NCBI RefSeq assembly: GCF_900230185.1
Contig: NZ_OCSR01000002.1
Location: 3,720,001-3,784,000, forward strand
Length of the DNA stretch: 64,000 nucleotides
Source of the DNA: Burkholderia sp. OK233
Lineage (GTDB): Bacteria; Pseudomonadota; Gammaproteobacteria; Burkholderiales; Burkholderiaceae
Reading direction: 5' to 3'
In this document: in pieces, positions 46,978-56,155 of the stretch
Layout: every line of letters begins with the position of its first letter
How positions within the stretch are numbered: position 1 is the stretch's first letter
The notes under the pieces: model-generated
The model's input: the letters and a program-made list of their open reading frames with translations, nothing else
What the model was told of the DNA's origin: nothing
The model's database searches: none
Translations under genes and position numbers: made by a program

Positions 46978-47892
46978 TCAAAAAATCGACCGCCCAGTAA
47001 TCGTGGTCAACGATTCCAGTGCCTTCGCGCCGGCAAGTGAGTTGCCGTTCGCGTCGAGCCCGGGCGACCACACGCACACGGCCATCTCGCCCGGCAGTAT
47101 CGCGACGATGCCACCGCCCACGCCGCTCTTTGCTGGCAAGCCGACACGAAAGACGAAGTCGCCCGCCGCGTCGTAGGTGCCGCAGGTTAGCATCAGGGCC
47201 GACAAACGCTTGGTCGAACTGCTGTCGAGGATGCGTTCCCCGGTCGAAGGCACAACGCCTCCATTGCTCAGAAACAACGCAGCCTTGGCCAGCTCGACAC
47301 AGCTCATCGAAATCGCGCATTGCCGGCAGTACGCCTCGACCACCGCGTGGACGGGCATGTCCATGTTGCCGAAGCTCGCGATGAAATGCGCCATCGCCTG
47401 GTTGCGGTCTGCATGTTGAAGCTCTGACTGCGCGACGCGCGAATCGTAGTCGATCGTGATCTCACCGGTCAGCCGCCGCATAAACTCCACCAGCGCTGTC
47501 TCGGCACGCACGAAGCGGCGGCACAGCACATCGGTGACGACGAGTGCCCCAGAGTTGATAAACGGGTTGCGCGGCTTGCCTTGCTCTGCTTCGAGCTGCA
47601 CCAGCGAATTGAACGGCGTGCCTGACGGCTCGCGGCCGACGCGCTGCCACAGTTCGTCGCCGAGCAGCCGGAAAGCCATGGTGCAGGCGAACAACTTGGA
47701 AATACTCTGAATCGAGAAGCGTGTATCGGCCTGGCCGATGCGGAAGACCTCGCCGGACGGCGTGACGATGGCCATGCCAAAGCTGTTGGCCGGGACTTTT
47801 GCCAGTTCCGGAATGTAATCGGCGACCTTGCCGGTGCCCAGATAAGGCTGAAGATCGCGATGAATCTGTTCGAGGATGGATGCGTAGTTCAT
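46978..47892 (-). CDS. glsA: Glutaminase
   Basis: A 304-residue serine-dependent glutaminase from ATG 47892 (MNYASILEQIHRDLQPYLGT); the open frame further upstream has no similarity. The SxxK catalytic pair is in TRFSIQSISKLFACTMAF, with PFNSLVQLEAEQGKPRNPFI, NSGALVVTDVL, and the Tyr/Asn region ending KSGVGGGIVAILPGEMAVCV. It hydrolyses glutamine to glutamate and ammonia in the cytoplasm. Length is typical (about 305). It is divergent from the AraC gene. Confidence 0.95.
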   Translation of the reverse strand: MNYASILEQIHRDLQPYLGTGKVADYIPELAKVPANSFGMAIVTPSGEVFRIGQADTRFSIQSISKLFACTMAFRLLGDELWQRVGREPSGTPFNSLVQLEAEQGKPRNPFINSGALVVTDVLCRRFVRAETALVEFMRRLTGEITIDYDSRVAQSELQHADRNQAMAHFIASFGNMDMPVHAVVEAYCRQCAISMSCVELAKAALFLSNGGVVPSTGERILDSSSTKRLSALMLTCGTYDAAGDFVFRVGLPAKSGVGGGIVAILPGEMAVCVWSPGLDANGNSLAGAKALESLTTITGRSIF

Positions 47893-48042
47893 TGGGTTCG
47901 GACCGTTTGAAGCCGCGATTCTACTGGCAACCTGGCGCGAATTGTTCGTGCGGCGAGGCGCTGCCGGGTTCGAACAGCGTTTCCCGAAGGCTATGCTAGT
48001 CTTACTGTGTTTCTTACAGTAACCGGGTAAAACAGACATTTC

Positions 48043-48795
48043 ATGACGCAAGCCTTCGATCCGGACGGCGTTGAGCGTCCGGTATTCGTGGTCGACGAGC
48101 GTTACAACACGCTGGACGAACCGTGGCGCGCTTATCGCCGCGCGCGGCTGATCCACGTGAGCGCCGGCGTGCTGACCGTGCGCACCGAAACCGCACGATG
48201 GGTCGTGCCGTCGGGGCACGCGCTCTGGCTGATGGCGAACGTGCAGCATTACCTGTCGGCCGCCGAGCCGGTGCGACTCCATTCGCTATATGCCGATGCG
48301 GACGCTGCGCCGCTACCCGCGCAAAGCGTTGCCTTGGCGCTGGACCCTCTGGCGGAAGCTTTGCTGGGTGCCGCAGCCGATCTGCCGTACGACAATCCGT
48401 TCGACGAACCCGCGGAGCGTCTTCTGCAAGTCCTGCTGGACCGCCTGTCGGGGTTGCCCATGGCCCCTCTGGCGCTGCACTGGCCGCAAGACCCACGGAT
48501 CCAGCGGATCGCCGAAGCATTGAACGCCAACCCGGCGGAAACGGCTGTGCTCGACGATCTGGCCGGGGCCGCTGGCGTAACCGCTCGCACGGCGGCGCGC
48601 CTTTTCGTCAAGGAGACCGGGCAGACCTTCGGCCAGTGGCGGCAGCAACTGCGGTTGCTGGTTGCACTGGAGCACCTCGGCGGCGGGGCGAGCGTCACGC
48701 AGGTGGCGCTCGAAGTCGGCTACAACGACGTGTCTTCGTTTATCGCGGTGTTCCGCGATGCCTTCGGCGACACGCCCGCCCGCTATTTCCGCTGA
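48043..48795 (+). CDS. AraC-family transcriptional regulator
   Basis: A 250-residue regulator with a cupin-type N-domain (VSAGVLTVRTETARWVVPSG, then HALWLMANVQHYL) and a C-terminal double HTH: ETAVLDDLAGAAGVTARTAA with RLFVKETGQTFGQWRQQLRL, then SVTQVALEVGYNDVSSFIAV followed by FRDAFGDTPARYFR, the AraC signature. This cupin/AraC type often controls efflux or metabolic genes nearby. Its neighbour in convergent orientation is the DHA2 efflux gene. A role in glsA control is also possible, since those two genes are divergent. Confidence 0.9.
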   Translation: MTQAFDPDGVERPVFVVDERYNTLDEPWRAYRRARLIHVSAGVLTVRTETARWVVPSGHALWLMANVQHYLSAAEPVRLHSLYADADAAPLPAQSVALALDPLAEALLGAAADLPYDNPFDEPAERLLQVLLDRLSGLPMAPLALHWPQDPRIQRIAEALNANPAETAVLDDLAGAAGVTARTAARLFVKETGQTFGQWRQQLRLLVALEHLGGGASVTQVALEVGYNDVSSFIAVFRDAFGDTPARYFR

Positions 48796-48824
48796 CGCAC
48801 GACGCACCGCCGAAAAACACGCGA

Positions 48825-50402
48825 TCAGTGCGCGCCCGACGCGGCCGCTCCGCCGCCGCCCTTGGCCGGCTTCGTAATCCAGATCAGCGGAATGATCAGA
48901 ATGAAAATGATCGCCGACACAAAGAAGATGTCGTTCAGGCCCATCATCGCGGCCTGAGTGTTCACCGTGAAATCGAACAGCGCGTGCGCCGATTGCGAAT
49001 TCAGATGCAACAACGACTGGGTCGAATCGATCTGCTGGTTGAACAGCGGGTTGTTCACGGTAGCCTGCTCGGTAAGCCGCTCATGGTGTAGCACCGTGCG
49101 GTTGTTCCACTCGTTGCCGGCGATCGACGTGCCCACCGCGCCGCAAAACACCCGCGCGAAATTCGACAGGCCCGCGGCCGCCGGAATCTTGTTCGGCGGC
49201 TGGCCGGACAGAATGATCGCCGTCAGCGGCACGAAGAACAGCGCCATCGGAATGCCTTGCAGCAGCGTGGGGAGCACGAGGTGCCATGTGTCGATTTCGA
49301 TCACGTACTTCGAGCGCATATAAAATACGATCGCAAAGCCGATAAATGCGAGCGTTGCGATGATGCGTGCGTCCGAGCGCGGCAGCACGCGGCCCATCAC
49401 CGGCGCGAGCAGTACCGCGAAGATGCCGAGCGGCGCGGTGACGAGACCGGCATCCACGGAACGGTAGTTCAGATACTCCTGCATCCATTGCGGCAGCAGC
49501 ACGAGGTTGCCGAAGAACACGCCGTACGCCACCGAAATCGCAATCGTGCCGCCGAGAAAATTGCGCTGCTGGAACAGCCGTAAATCGACGATCGGGTTTT
49601 CTTCAGTCAATTCCCACACGAGGAAGAACGCGAAGCTGATCACCGCGGTGATGCCGAGAATCACGATGATCGGCGACGAAAACCAGTCGAGGTCCTTGCC
49701 CTTGTCGAGCATGATCTGCAGCGACGCGACCCACGTAACCAGCAGGCCGAGCCCGACCACGTCGATGGGCGGCTTGCGGGTTGCCGACTCGCGGGTGCGA
49801 TAGATCATCCACGTCACGCCGGCCGCGAAAATGCCGACCGGAATGTTGATGTAGAAGATCCACGACCAACTGTAGCTATCCGTGATCCAGCCGCCGAGCG
49901 CGGGGCCGGCAATCGGGCCGACGGTGGCCGTCATGGCCCATAGCGCGAGTGCGGTCGACGATTTCTCCTTGGGATACGAGCCGAGCAGAATCGCTTGCGA
50001 GAGTGGAATCAGCGGGCCGGCCACCGCGCCCTGGAACACCCGGGCGACCAGCAGGATCGGCAGCGTGGGCGCAATGCCGCACAACCATGAAGCCAGCACG
50101 AACATCAGAATCGCGCCGACAAACAGCTTGACCTGGCCAATGCGTTGCGTGAGCCAGCCGGTCAGCGGAATCGAGACGGCATTGGCCGCGGCGAACACTG
50201 TGATGACCCATGTGCCTTCATCGACTGAGACGCCGAGGTTGCCCGAAATGGTGGGAATCGCGACGTTCGCAATCGACGTGTCTAGCACGTTCATGAAAGT
50301 GGCGAGCGCGACGGCGATGGTCGCCAGAACCAGTTTGCCGCCTTGCAGAGGCGGTGGTGCAGGCGGGGCAGCGGCGGGCGCGGAAGAGGAGGGCTGGCTC
50401 AA
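48825..50402 (-). CDS. DHA2-family multidrug efflux MFS transporter (EmrB-like)
   Basis: A 525-residue, 14-helix drug:H+ antiporter. Signatures: LDTSIANVAIPTISGNLGVS (motif D1), the SVDEGTWVITVFAAANAVSI helix, GWLTQRIGQVKLF (motif A), RVFQGAVAGPLIPLSQAILL (motif B) and GPALGGWITDSYSWSWIFYI (motif C). In EmrAB systems a periplasmic adaptor accompanies EmrB; no adaptor gene is next to it here. The N-terminus is Ala/Pro-rich and cytoplasmic. Confidence 0.93.
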   Translation of the reverse strand: MSQPSSSAPAAAPPAPPPLQGGKLVLATIAVALATFMNVLDTSIANVAIPTISGNLGVSVDEGTWVITVFAAANAVSIPLTGWLTQRIGQVKLFVGAILMFVLASWLCGIAPTLPILLVARVFQGAVAGPLIPLSQAILLGSYPKEKSSTALALWAMTATVGPIAGPALGGWITDSYSWSWIFYINIPVGIFAAGVTWMIYRTRESATRKPPIDVVGLGLLVTWVASLQIMLDKGKDLDWFSSPIIVILGITAVISFAFFLVWELTEENPIVDLRLFQQRNFLGGTIAISVAYGVFFGNLVLLPQWMQEYLNYRSVDAGLVTAPLGIFAVLLAPVMGRVLPRSDARIIATLAFIGFAIVFYMRSKYVIEIDTWHLVLPTLLQGIPMALFFVPLTAIILSGQPPNKIPAAAGLSNFARVFCGAVGTSIAGNEWNNRTVLHHERLTEQATVNNPLFNQQIDSTQSLLHLNSQSAHALFDFTVNTQAAMMGLNDIFFVSAIIFILIIPLIWITKPAKGGGGAAASGAH

Positions 50403-50767
50403 ACGATTCTCCGGATGGCGATGCGACGGACGTTCTGCACGGCGTTCTATTCACCATCCGGGCAATGAGCCGGGCGGCCGATCGAATGCTCGCAAAAAAG
50501 CATACCTGTATTCGCGTTCTGGCGTCGACGAGCCATGCAGATCGGACGGCAGAAACCAATCCGGCAGCGTATGCTCCCGGCTGAGGCTGCATGGTGCGAT
50601 ACCACGCGCCGTGAAGCCTCCTGAGAGTACCTGAGGCATCGCCAGGGCTACGCGGGCGAAGCCAGGTACAAGTAAGGCGCCACGGAGGGCAACACGTTGC
50701 CGCGTGGCTGAGTGCGCGTGCAGAAATACGAACCGAGAGTACAGCGGGTACAGAGAGAGGATTGAAT
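50403..50767. other. Divergent promoter space
   Basis: 365 bp between the minus-strand efflux gene and the plus-strand esterase. No gene or clear regulatory structure could be picked out; it must contain promoters for both. Confidence 0.35.
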
Positions 50768-51427
50768 ATGGCTTGGGAGCAATTCGAACACGGCTGGCGG
50801 CGCGCGCCGGCGATAACGCCGGCCAAGGCACTCGTGGTGCTGATGCACGGCGTGGGCAGCAACGCGCGCGATCTGATGCCGCTCGCGGACATCTGGAGCG
50901 AGAGCCTGCCGGACGTGGCGTTTACGTCGCTCGACGGCACTGACGCTTTTGACGGCGGCTTTGGCGGGCGCCAATGGTTCAGCCTGCGCGATGTCAACGA
51001 GGGCAATCGCGAGGCGCGTGTGGCCGCCGCCTATCCGGCATTACGGCGCATGCTCGAGGTGGAACTGGCGCACTGGCATCTTTCTTTCGATCGCCTTGCA
51101 TTGATCGGTTTCTCGCAAGGCTCGATCATGGCGATGCATCACGTGGCGGCTAGCGCGGAAGGCGCTGCCGCCGTCATCGCGTATTCGGGGCGGCTCGCCT
51201 CGGTGATCGTCGCGCAAAACGGTACACCGCTCACGCTTGTGCATGGCGAAGAAGACGAAGTGATCCCGGTACAGGAACTGGAATACGCCGCGGATGCCTT
51301 CAGCAACACCGGCTATGCGGTCGACGCTTACGCGTTACCCGGCATCGGCCACACGATCAACGCGGACGGCGTCGAGCTCGGCAAGCAGGCGCTGGAGCAT
51401 GCGCTCGGCACTTTGTCGCGCGACTGA
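50768..51427 (+). CDS. Phospholipase/carboxylesterase-type alpha/beta hydrolase
   Basis: A 219-residue carboxylesterase of the YpfH/acyl-protein thioesterase-like family. VVLMHGVGSNARDLMPLADI carries the oxyanion HG, the nucleophile is in LIGFSQGSIMAMH, the acid Asp is in VHGEEDEVIPVQELEYAA, and the base His is in LPGIGHTINADGV. Start ATG 50768 is preferred over TTG 50762. It would hydrolyse short acyl esters in the cytoplasm. It stands alone. Confidence 0.9.
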   Translation: MAWEQFEHGWRRAPAITPAKALVVLMHGVGSNARDLMPLADIWSESLPDVAFTSLDGTDAFDGGFGGRQWFSLRDVNEGNREARVAAAYPALRRMLEVELAHWHLSFDRLALIGFSQGSIMAMHHVAASAEGAAAVIAYSGRLASVIVAQNGTPLTLVHGEEDEVIPVQELEYAADAFSNTGYAVDAYALPGIGHTINADGVELGKQALEHALGTLSRD

Positions 51428-51618
51428 CACGGTCCCAATTGAAAAGTGGCCCTAAAGATTCTGATCTGCTTGCCGTTAACTGCTCATTAGCATGAGAATC
51501 ACTCCCGCCGCGCGGATCGCGCAACGCCCATCCGGGCGTGCCAAGCGGTTCGGGTGACCGGGGGCGCATTTTCCATATTGCCCTGCAAGGGCGGATAACG
51601 ACACATCAGAGCCTTCCT

Positions 51619-52671
51619 ATGGCCAGACCGACGCCGCATTACCCGCTTTTCGATCGACTGTTCCGTCATTCCGTGGCGGTGGACCTCGGCACGGCCAACA
51701 CCCTTATCTATACCGACAACGGCGGCATCGTTCTGAACGAGCCGTCCGTCGTGGCCTTCCAGAAAGAGTCCGCCGCCGGGCAAAAACGAGTTGCGGCAGT
51801 GGGCACCGAAGCGCGCCAGTTGCTCGGCCGCGCGCCGGGCAACGTCGAAGCCATACGGCCGATGCGCCACGGCGTGATCGCCAACTTTTCCGCTGCCGAA
51901 CAGATGATCCGGCAATTCGTCGACATGGCCCGGCCGCGGCCGCTGTTCAGCCGGCGCGCTGCATTCACCTTGTGCGTGCCGGCGGGCGCGACCCAGGTCG
52001 AGCGTCGCGCGATCAAGGAAGCCGCGGTGGCGGCCGGCGCGTGGAAGGTCAGTCTGATCGGCGAATCGCTGGCGTCGGCGGTCGGCGCGGGCCTGCCGGT
52101 TTCGGAGGCGACTGGCTCGATGGTGGTCGACATCGGCGGCGGCACGACCGAAGTCGGTGTGATCTCGCTCGGCGGCCTCGCGTATAGCGGCTCGATTCGC
52201 GTGGGCGGCGACAGTTTCGACATGGCGATCGTCAGTTACGTGCGCAACCTGTATGGCGTGCTGCTCGGCGAACAAACCGCCGAGCACGTCAAGAAGAGCA
52301 TCGGTTCGGCCTTGCGCGAGGTGCCGGTCGAACATATGAACGCGACCGGGCGCAGCGTCAACGACGGTTTGCCGCGCACGGTGCAGTTGAGCAATCACGA
52401 TATCGCCGATGCGATCGAGGGTCCGCTGCGTCAGGTGATCGGCGCTGTGAAACGTGCGCTTGAAACGGCGCCCGCGGAACTGGTGACCGATATCGCGCAC
52501 AGCGGCATTGTGCTGACCGGCGGCGGCGCGCTGCTCGGCAACCTGGGTCGCCGCCTGACCAATGAACTCGGTCTCGAGGTCCGCGTCGCCGATGAACCGC
52601 TCACCTGCGCGGTACGTGGCGCGGGCGCGGCGGCGGCCGCCGGTTTGCTCGACGACAACGCCTACGAATGA
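51619..52671 (+). CDS. MreB-like actin homologue (solitary paralogue)
   Basis: A 350-residue actin-fold protein of the MreB family. The phosphate-1 loop is AVDLGTANTLIYTDNGGIVL, phosphate-2 VVDIGGGTTEVGVISLGGLA, and the adenosine motif GIVLTGGGALLGNLGRRLTN. The usual MreB membrane helix (start of other MreBs) is replaced by ARPTPHYPLFDRLFRHSV. Unlike the main mreB, it is not followed by mreC/mreD, so it is a second copy whose role (cell shape or another filament) is open. Start ATG 51619 lacks a strong ribosome site. Confidence 0.87.
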   Translation: MARPTPHYPLFDRLFRHSVAVDLGTANTLIYTDNGGIVLNEPSVVAFQKESAAGQKRVAAVGTEARQLLGRAPGNVEAIRPMRHGVIANFSAAEQMIRQFVDMARPRPLFSRRAAFTLCVPAGATQVERRAIKEAAVAAGAWKVSLIGESLASAVGAGLPVSEATGSMVVDIGGGTTEVGVISLGGLAYSGSIRVGGDSFDMAIVSYVRNLYGVLLGEQTAEHVKKSIGSALREVPVEHMNATGRSVNDGLPRTVQLSNHDIADAIEGPLRQVIGAVKRALETAPAELVTDIAHSGIVLTGGGALLGNLGRRLTNELGLEVRVADEPLTCAVRGAGAAAAAGLLDDNAYE

Positions 52672-52870
52672 TTTGATGCGGGACGTCCTGCGCTGCAGGT
52701 GGGCCGGGACCCGGGCTGGCCGCGTGAGCCTCGGCGCATATTGAATGGCTGTGTGACAATACGCCTCTCGTCCCAATCTCAGGGACGCGAACACGCTTTC
52801 TTCTTCGAATCCATTTCTAGCCGGCACCGCTGATGGTTTCAGCCGTTGCCGAGCCGTCCGTGAACCACCC

Positions 52871-53728
52871 GTGAATCAATCCGTTTCCGCTTCGTCCTCA
52901 CCCGCATCCCCGTCCTTTATCGAACTGCATAGTGGCTTGCGCATGCCCTATGTCGAAGCCGGGGAGGGTGAACTGCTGCTGTTCGTGCATGGCTCGTTGT
53001 GCGATTACCGCTATTGGCAACCGCAACTCGCAGGTCTGTCGAAGCAATACCGCTGCCTCACGGTGAGTCTCACGCATTACTGGCCGGTGACGGATACCGA
53101 GCCCGACCAGCCGTTCAGCTGGAGCGAACATGCGGATGACGTGGCCGAATTCATCGATCGTTTCGGCGCCGGGCCGGCGCACGTGGTGGGTCATTCGCGC
53201 GGCGGCTGCGTGGCCTTTTATTTCGCGCGGCGCCATCCGCAGTATGTGCGCACGCTGACGCTCGCCGACCCGGGCGGACCGTTGCAGATTGCCGGGCGAC
53301 CGCCCGCGAGTTTGCCGGAGACCGTGAACGCATTGCGCGCAAAAGCCGCGCAGCTGATCGAAACAGGGGAGGTGGAAGCGGGCTTGCAGCTGTTCGTCGA
53401 TTCGGTGAGCCGCCCTGGTTTCTGGGCGATGAGCACGCCAAGTTTTCGCAAGATGGCGACCGACAACGCACACACGCTCGCGCGTCAATTCCGCGACCCG
53501 TTGCCGGCTTATGTGCCCGAGCAGGCGGTTGAGGTGCGCTGCCCGGTGCTGCTGATCGACGGCGAAAAGAGTCCCGACATGTTTCGCCGCACGGCAACGG
53601 CGCTGCAAACATGGCTGCCGGATGCACGCCGCGAAACGGTGCGCGGCGCCTCGCACGGGATGAATCTCGCGCATCCGGCAGCGTTCAATCGTTACGTCGA
53701 CGAGTTTATTCGCTCAGTGGACGTTTGA
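52871..53728 (+). CDS. Alpha/beta hydrolase
   Basis: A 285-residue alpha/beta hydrolase. LLLFVHGSLCDYRYWQPQLA holds the oxyanion HG, the nucleophile elbow is VVGHSRGGCVAFYFA, the acid is likely Asp in VLLIDGEKSPDMF, and the base is His in VRGASHGMNLAHPAAF. GTG 52871 starts the long frame; the first 15 residues are Ser/Ala-rich and may not be translated. It resembles haloperoxidase/epoxide-hydrolase-like esterases of unknown substrate. It is convergent with the small gene at 53743. Confidence 0.87.
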   Translation: MNQSVSASSSPASPSFIELHSGLRMPYVEAGEGELLLFVHGSLCDYRYWQPQLAGLSKQYRCLTVSLTHYWPVTDTEPDQPFSWSEHADDVAEFIDRFGAGPAHVVGHSRGGCVAFYFARRHPQYVRTLTLADPGGPLQIAGRPPASLPETVNALRAKAAQLIETGEVEAGLQLFVDSVSRPGFWAMSTPSFRKMATDNAHTLARQFRDPLPAYVPEQAVEVRCPVLLIDGEKSPDMFRRTATALQTWLPDARRETVRGASHGMNLAHPAAFNRYVDEFIRSVDV

Positions 53729-53742
53729 ATTACCGGTGCACT

Positions 53743-54144
53743 TCAGGCCTTGCGATGCGCGTCTTTATCGAGCGCGAGTTCCGCGGCTTCGCCGACGAGG
53801 CCGTGGTAATACAGATGCACGCCGATTGCGAGCGAGTCGTTGCGAATTTCGTGGAAAGCTTTCCATGCCTTCACCGGGTCTTTGAACAGCAGATAGTGCG
53901 CTTCCTGCGCGATCAGATCCGCGACTTCATGCAGGCCATGGCCGTGCAGCACGTTCACCAATGTATCGAGGCTGTGATGGGTGCGCGCGTCGGTTCGTGG
54001 GTAAAGCATATGCAGCACCGCCACGTTTTGCGTCTTCAGCGCCGCGGACAATGCCACGACGATGTCCTGGTGATTCAGCGCGGTGACGACGTTGTCTTCG
54101 GTATGGACGTGATCCGGAAACAGTGTTTCGAGTGAGGCGTTCAT
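53743..54144 (-). CDS. Conserved small helical protein of unknown function
   Basis: A 133-residue protein from ATG 54144 (MNASLETLFPDHVHTEDNVV), with AGGAAGGACC upstream. It is mostly helical, with LNHQDIVVALSAALKTQNVA, HGLHEVADLIAQEAHYLLFK and AIGVHLYYHGLVGEAAELAL. No signal peptide or membrane segment. I do not recognise a family. Its leader contains a perfect terminator-like hairpin (54178-54200), so expression may be attenuated. Confidence 0.7.
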   Translation of the reverse strand: MNASLETLFPDHVHTEDNVVTALNHQDIVVALSAALKTQNVAVLHMLYPRTDARTHHSLDTLVNVLHGHGLHEVADLIAQEAHYLLFKDPVKAWKAFHEIRNDSLAIGVHLYYHGLVGEAAELALDKDAHRKA

Positions 54145-54577
54145 CTGGTCCTTCCTGTTCTTCTGGCTGATTAAAAAGGCCCGCCGTAGAACGGCGGGCC
54201 AAAGACAGCGATGTGTTCGCAGGGGAAGCAAAACACGGATTCAGTATCGCAGAGCAGCGTCGCTTGTGCAGCTTGACGGCCGCAAAACATTGTTGCAGCA
54301 AGCGCACTAACTTTCATTTGGCTGGCAACGTCGCCCAGCGGACGCAGCGCGTTTCCGTGCTGCGTACTTCCGCTTATTTCCGCGTGTTTCCGGCGATTGC
54401 GCCCATCTTTCAGGCAACGAATGTTGCGCCAGCCGAGATGGATTGTTGCGGTCAATCGTCGCAATTAAAGCTTCTTCGGACCGTAGAATGCGAAGCGGAG
54501 CCTGAGCATGCCACGCGGCTATCCGACGATCGAGCATGCCGGCACGTGTGCGATGTGAAAGTAAAAGGAACGTGTAG
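54145..54577. other. Divergent leader region gltA / small gene
   Basis: 433 bp between citrate synthase and the minus-strand small gene. Apart from the hairpin at 54178-54200 no gene is evident. A minus-strand transcript ending at that hairpin would be a small RNA or leader of up to about 350 nt. Confidence 0.4.
54178..54200 (-). terminator. Intrinsic terminator in leader of the small gene
   Basis: GGCCCGCCGT (54178-54187) and ACGGCGGGCC (54191-54200) form a 10-bp stem with a 3-base loop, followed on the minus strand by five T. It is oriented to stop minus-strand transcription 34 bp before the ATG at 54144. It is therefore an attenuator of that gene or the end of an upstream small RNA. Confidence 0.65.
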
Positions 54578-55876
54578 ATGAACTCGAAGACACACGCAAC
54601 GCTGAGCTTTTCCGACAGCGATCAGACGATTGATTTGCCGATTTATCAGGGCACGCTCGGGCCGGATGTCATCGACATTCGCAAGCTGTATGGCCAGACT
54701 GGCAAGTTCACGTACGACCCGGGTTTCATGTCCACGGCGGCATGCAATTCTGAAATCACGTATATCGACGGTGACAAAGGCGAGCTGCTGTATCGCGGTT
54801 ATCCGATCGACAATCTGGCGCAAAACGCCGACTTCCTCGAAACCTGCTACCTGCTGCTGAAGGGCGAACTGCCGAATGCGGAGCAGAAGGAAGAGTTCGT
54901 CAACACTGTCACGCAGCACACGATGGTGCACGAGCAGATGCATTTCTTTTTCCGCGGTTTCCGCCGTGACGCGCACCCGATGGCGATTCTGGTCGCCGCA
55001 GTGGGTGCACTGTCGGCGTTCTATCACGACTCGCTCGACATCAATAATCAGCAGCACCGGGACGTATCCGCGATCCGCATGATCGCCAAGCTGCCGACGC
55101 TGGTGGCGATGGCGTACAAGTACACCGTGGGCCAGCCTTTCGTTTATCCGAAGAACGACCTGTCGTACAGCGCGAATTTCATGCGGATGATGTTCGCCAA
55201 TCCGGCGGAAGAGTACGAGGTCAACGACGTGCTGGTGCGCGCGCTGGATCGCATTCTGATTCTGCATGCGGATCACGAGCAGAATGCGTCGACGTCGACG
55301 GTGCGTCTCGCGGGTTCGTCGGGCGCCAATCCGTTCGCGTGTATCGCAGCCGGTATTGCATGCCTGTGGGGTCCGGCGCACGGTGGTGCGAATGAAGCTG
55401 CATTGAACATGCTGGAGGAGATCGGCTCGGTCGACAACATTCCTGAGTTCATTGCGAAGGTGAAGGACAAGAACTCCGGCGTGAAGCTGATGGGGTTTGG
55501 TCATCGTGTCTACAAGAACTACGATCCGCGCGCGAAGCTGATGCGTGAGACCTGCCATGAAGTGCTGGAAGAGCTGGGTCTGCATGATGATCCGCTGTTC
55601 AAGCTTGCGATGGCGCTTGAGAAGATTGCGCTTGAAGATGAATACTTCGTTTCGCGGAAGCTTTATCCGAATGTCGATTTCTACTCGGGGATTGTGCAGC
55701 GTGCGTTGGGGATTCCTACTGCGATGTTTACGTGTATCTTCGCGATGGCGCGGACGGTGGGGTGGATTGCGCAGTGGAATGAGATGATTGCCGATCCTGA
55801 GCAGAAGATTGGGAGGCCGCGGCAATTGTTTGTCGGGGAGACTCAGCGCGAGGCTCGGCCGCTTTCCAAGCGGTAA
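54578..55876 (+). CDS. gltA: Citrate synthase (type II)
   Basis: A 432-residue hexameric-type citrate synthase. Features: FTYDPGFMSTAACNSEITYI (N-terminal domain of type II enzymes), LYRGYPIDNLAQNADFLETC, the catalytic His in ADHEQNASTSTVRLAGSSGA, the second His in GPAHGGANEAALNMLEEIGS, and MGFGHRVYKNYDPRAKLM. It condenses acetyl-CoA and oxaloacetate at the entry of the TCA cycle. Length is standard (about 430). It appears monocistronic, with its own leader. Confidence 0.97.
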   Translation: MNSKTHATLSFSDSDQTIDLPIYQGTLGPDVIDIRKLYGQTGKFTYDPGFMSTAACNSEITYIDGDKGELLYRGYPIDNLAQNADFLETCYLLLKGELPNAEQKEEFVNTVTQHTMVHEQMHFFFRGFRRDAHPMAILVAAVGALSAFYHDSLDINNQQHRDVSAIRMIAKLPTLVAMAYKYTVGQPFVYPKNDLSYSANFMRMMFANPAEEYEVNDVLVRALDRILILHADHEQNASTSTVRLAGSSGANPFACIAAGIACLWGPAHGGANEAALNMLEEIGSVDNIPEFIAKVKDKNSGVKLMGFGHRVYKNYDPRAKLMRETCHEVLEELGLHDDPLFKLAMALEKIALEDEYFVSRKLYPNVDFYSGIVQRALGIPTAMFTCIFAMARTVGWIAQWNEMIADPEQKIGRPRQLFVGETQREARPLSKR

Positions 55877-55934
55877 TGGTTTTGTTGTTTTTTGCCTTTG
55901 CGGCGCTTGTTGTTCGTGCTTCTGGCTTTGGTGC

Positions 55935-56017
55935 CTTTCCTTGATTTGTTAGTGGTCTATTAGCGTTGCCCCTGTGCGGGGCGGCACCTACTTCTCTTTG
56001 CCGGCTGCAAAGAGAAG
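55935..56017 (+). repeat. Copy A (left part) of an inverted intergenic repeat
   Basis: CTTTCCTTGATTTG, TAGTGGTCTATTAGCG and GCGGGGCGGCACCTACTT, then the first arm and loop of a hairpin (CTTCTCTTTGCCGGCTGCAA). The same sequence occurs inverted at 58959-59045 with only scattered mismatches. The hairpin is cut at AGAGAAG by the IS110 element and continues at 57281 (AAGTGGGCAAGAG). Confidence 0.8.
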
Positions 56018-56155
56018 CAACCGTATTGGAAGTCAAGCGGGAAGCTTTCCCGGAGCGCTGGATCTCAGCGCGACTTTCCCGTTGGGTACAGGCGAGCGCA
56101 GGCCACGCGAATGATCGCGTTCATGCACAGCATCCAGGCAAAGCTATACCGCCGG

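Noticed and set aside
47893..48282. N-terminal extension of the glutaminase frame
   Set aside because: It has no family similarity, runs into the AraC gene on the other strand, and the protein from ATG 47892 has the normal length.
51499..52827. 442-codon minus-strand open frame
   Set aside because: Antisense of the MreB-like gene, Arg/His/Asp-rich with no domain.
52898..53674. 258-codon minus-strand open frame
   Set aside because: Shadow of the alpha/beta hydrolase gene on the plus strand.
54452..55825. 457-codon minus-strand open frame
   Set aside because: It is the antisense of citrate synthase; His/Arg-rich composition typical of a GC-rich shadow frame and no family motifs.
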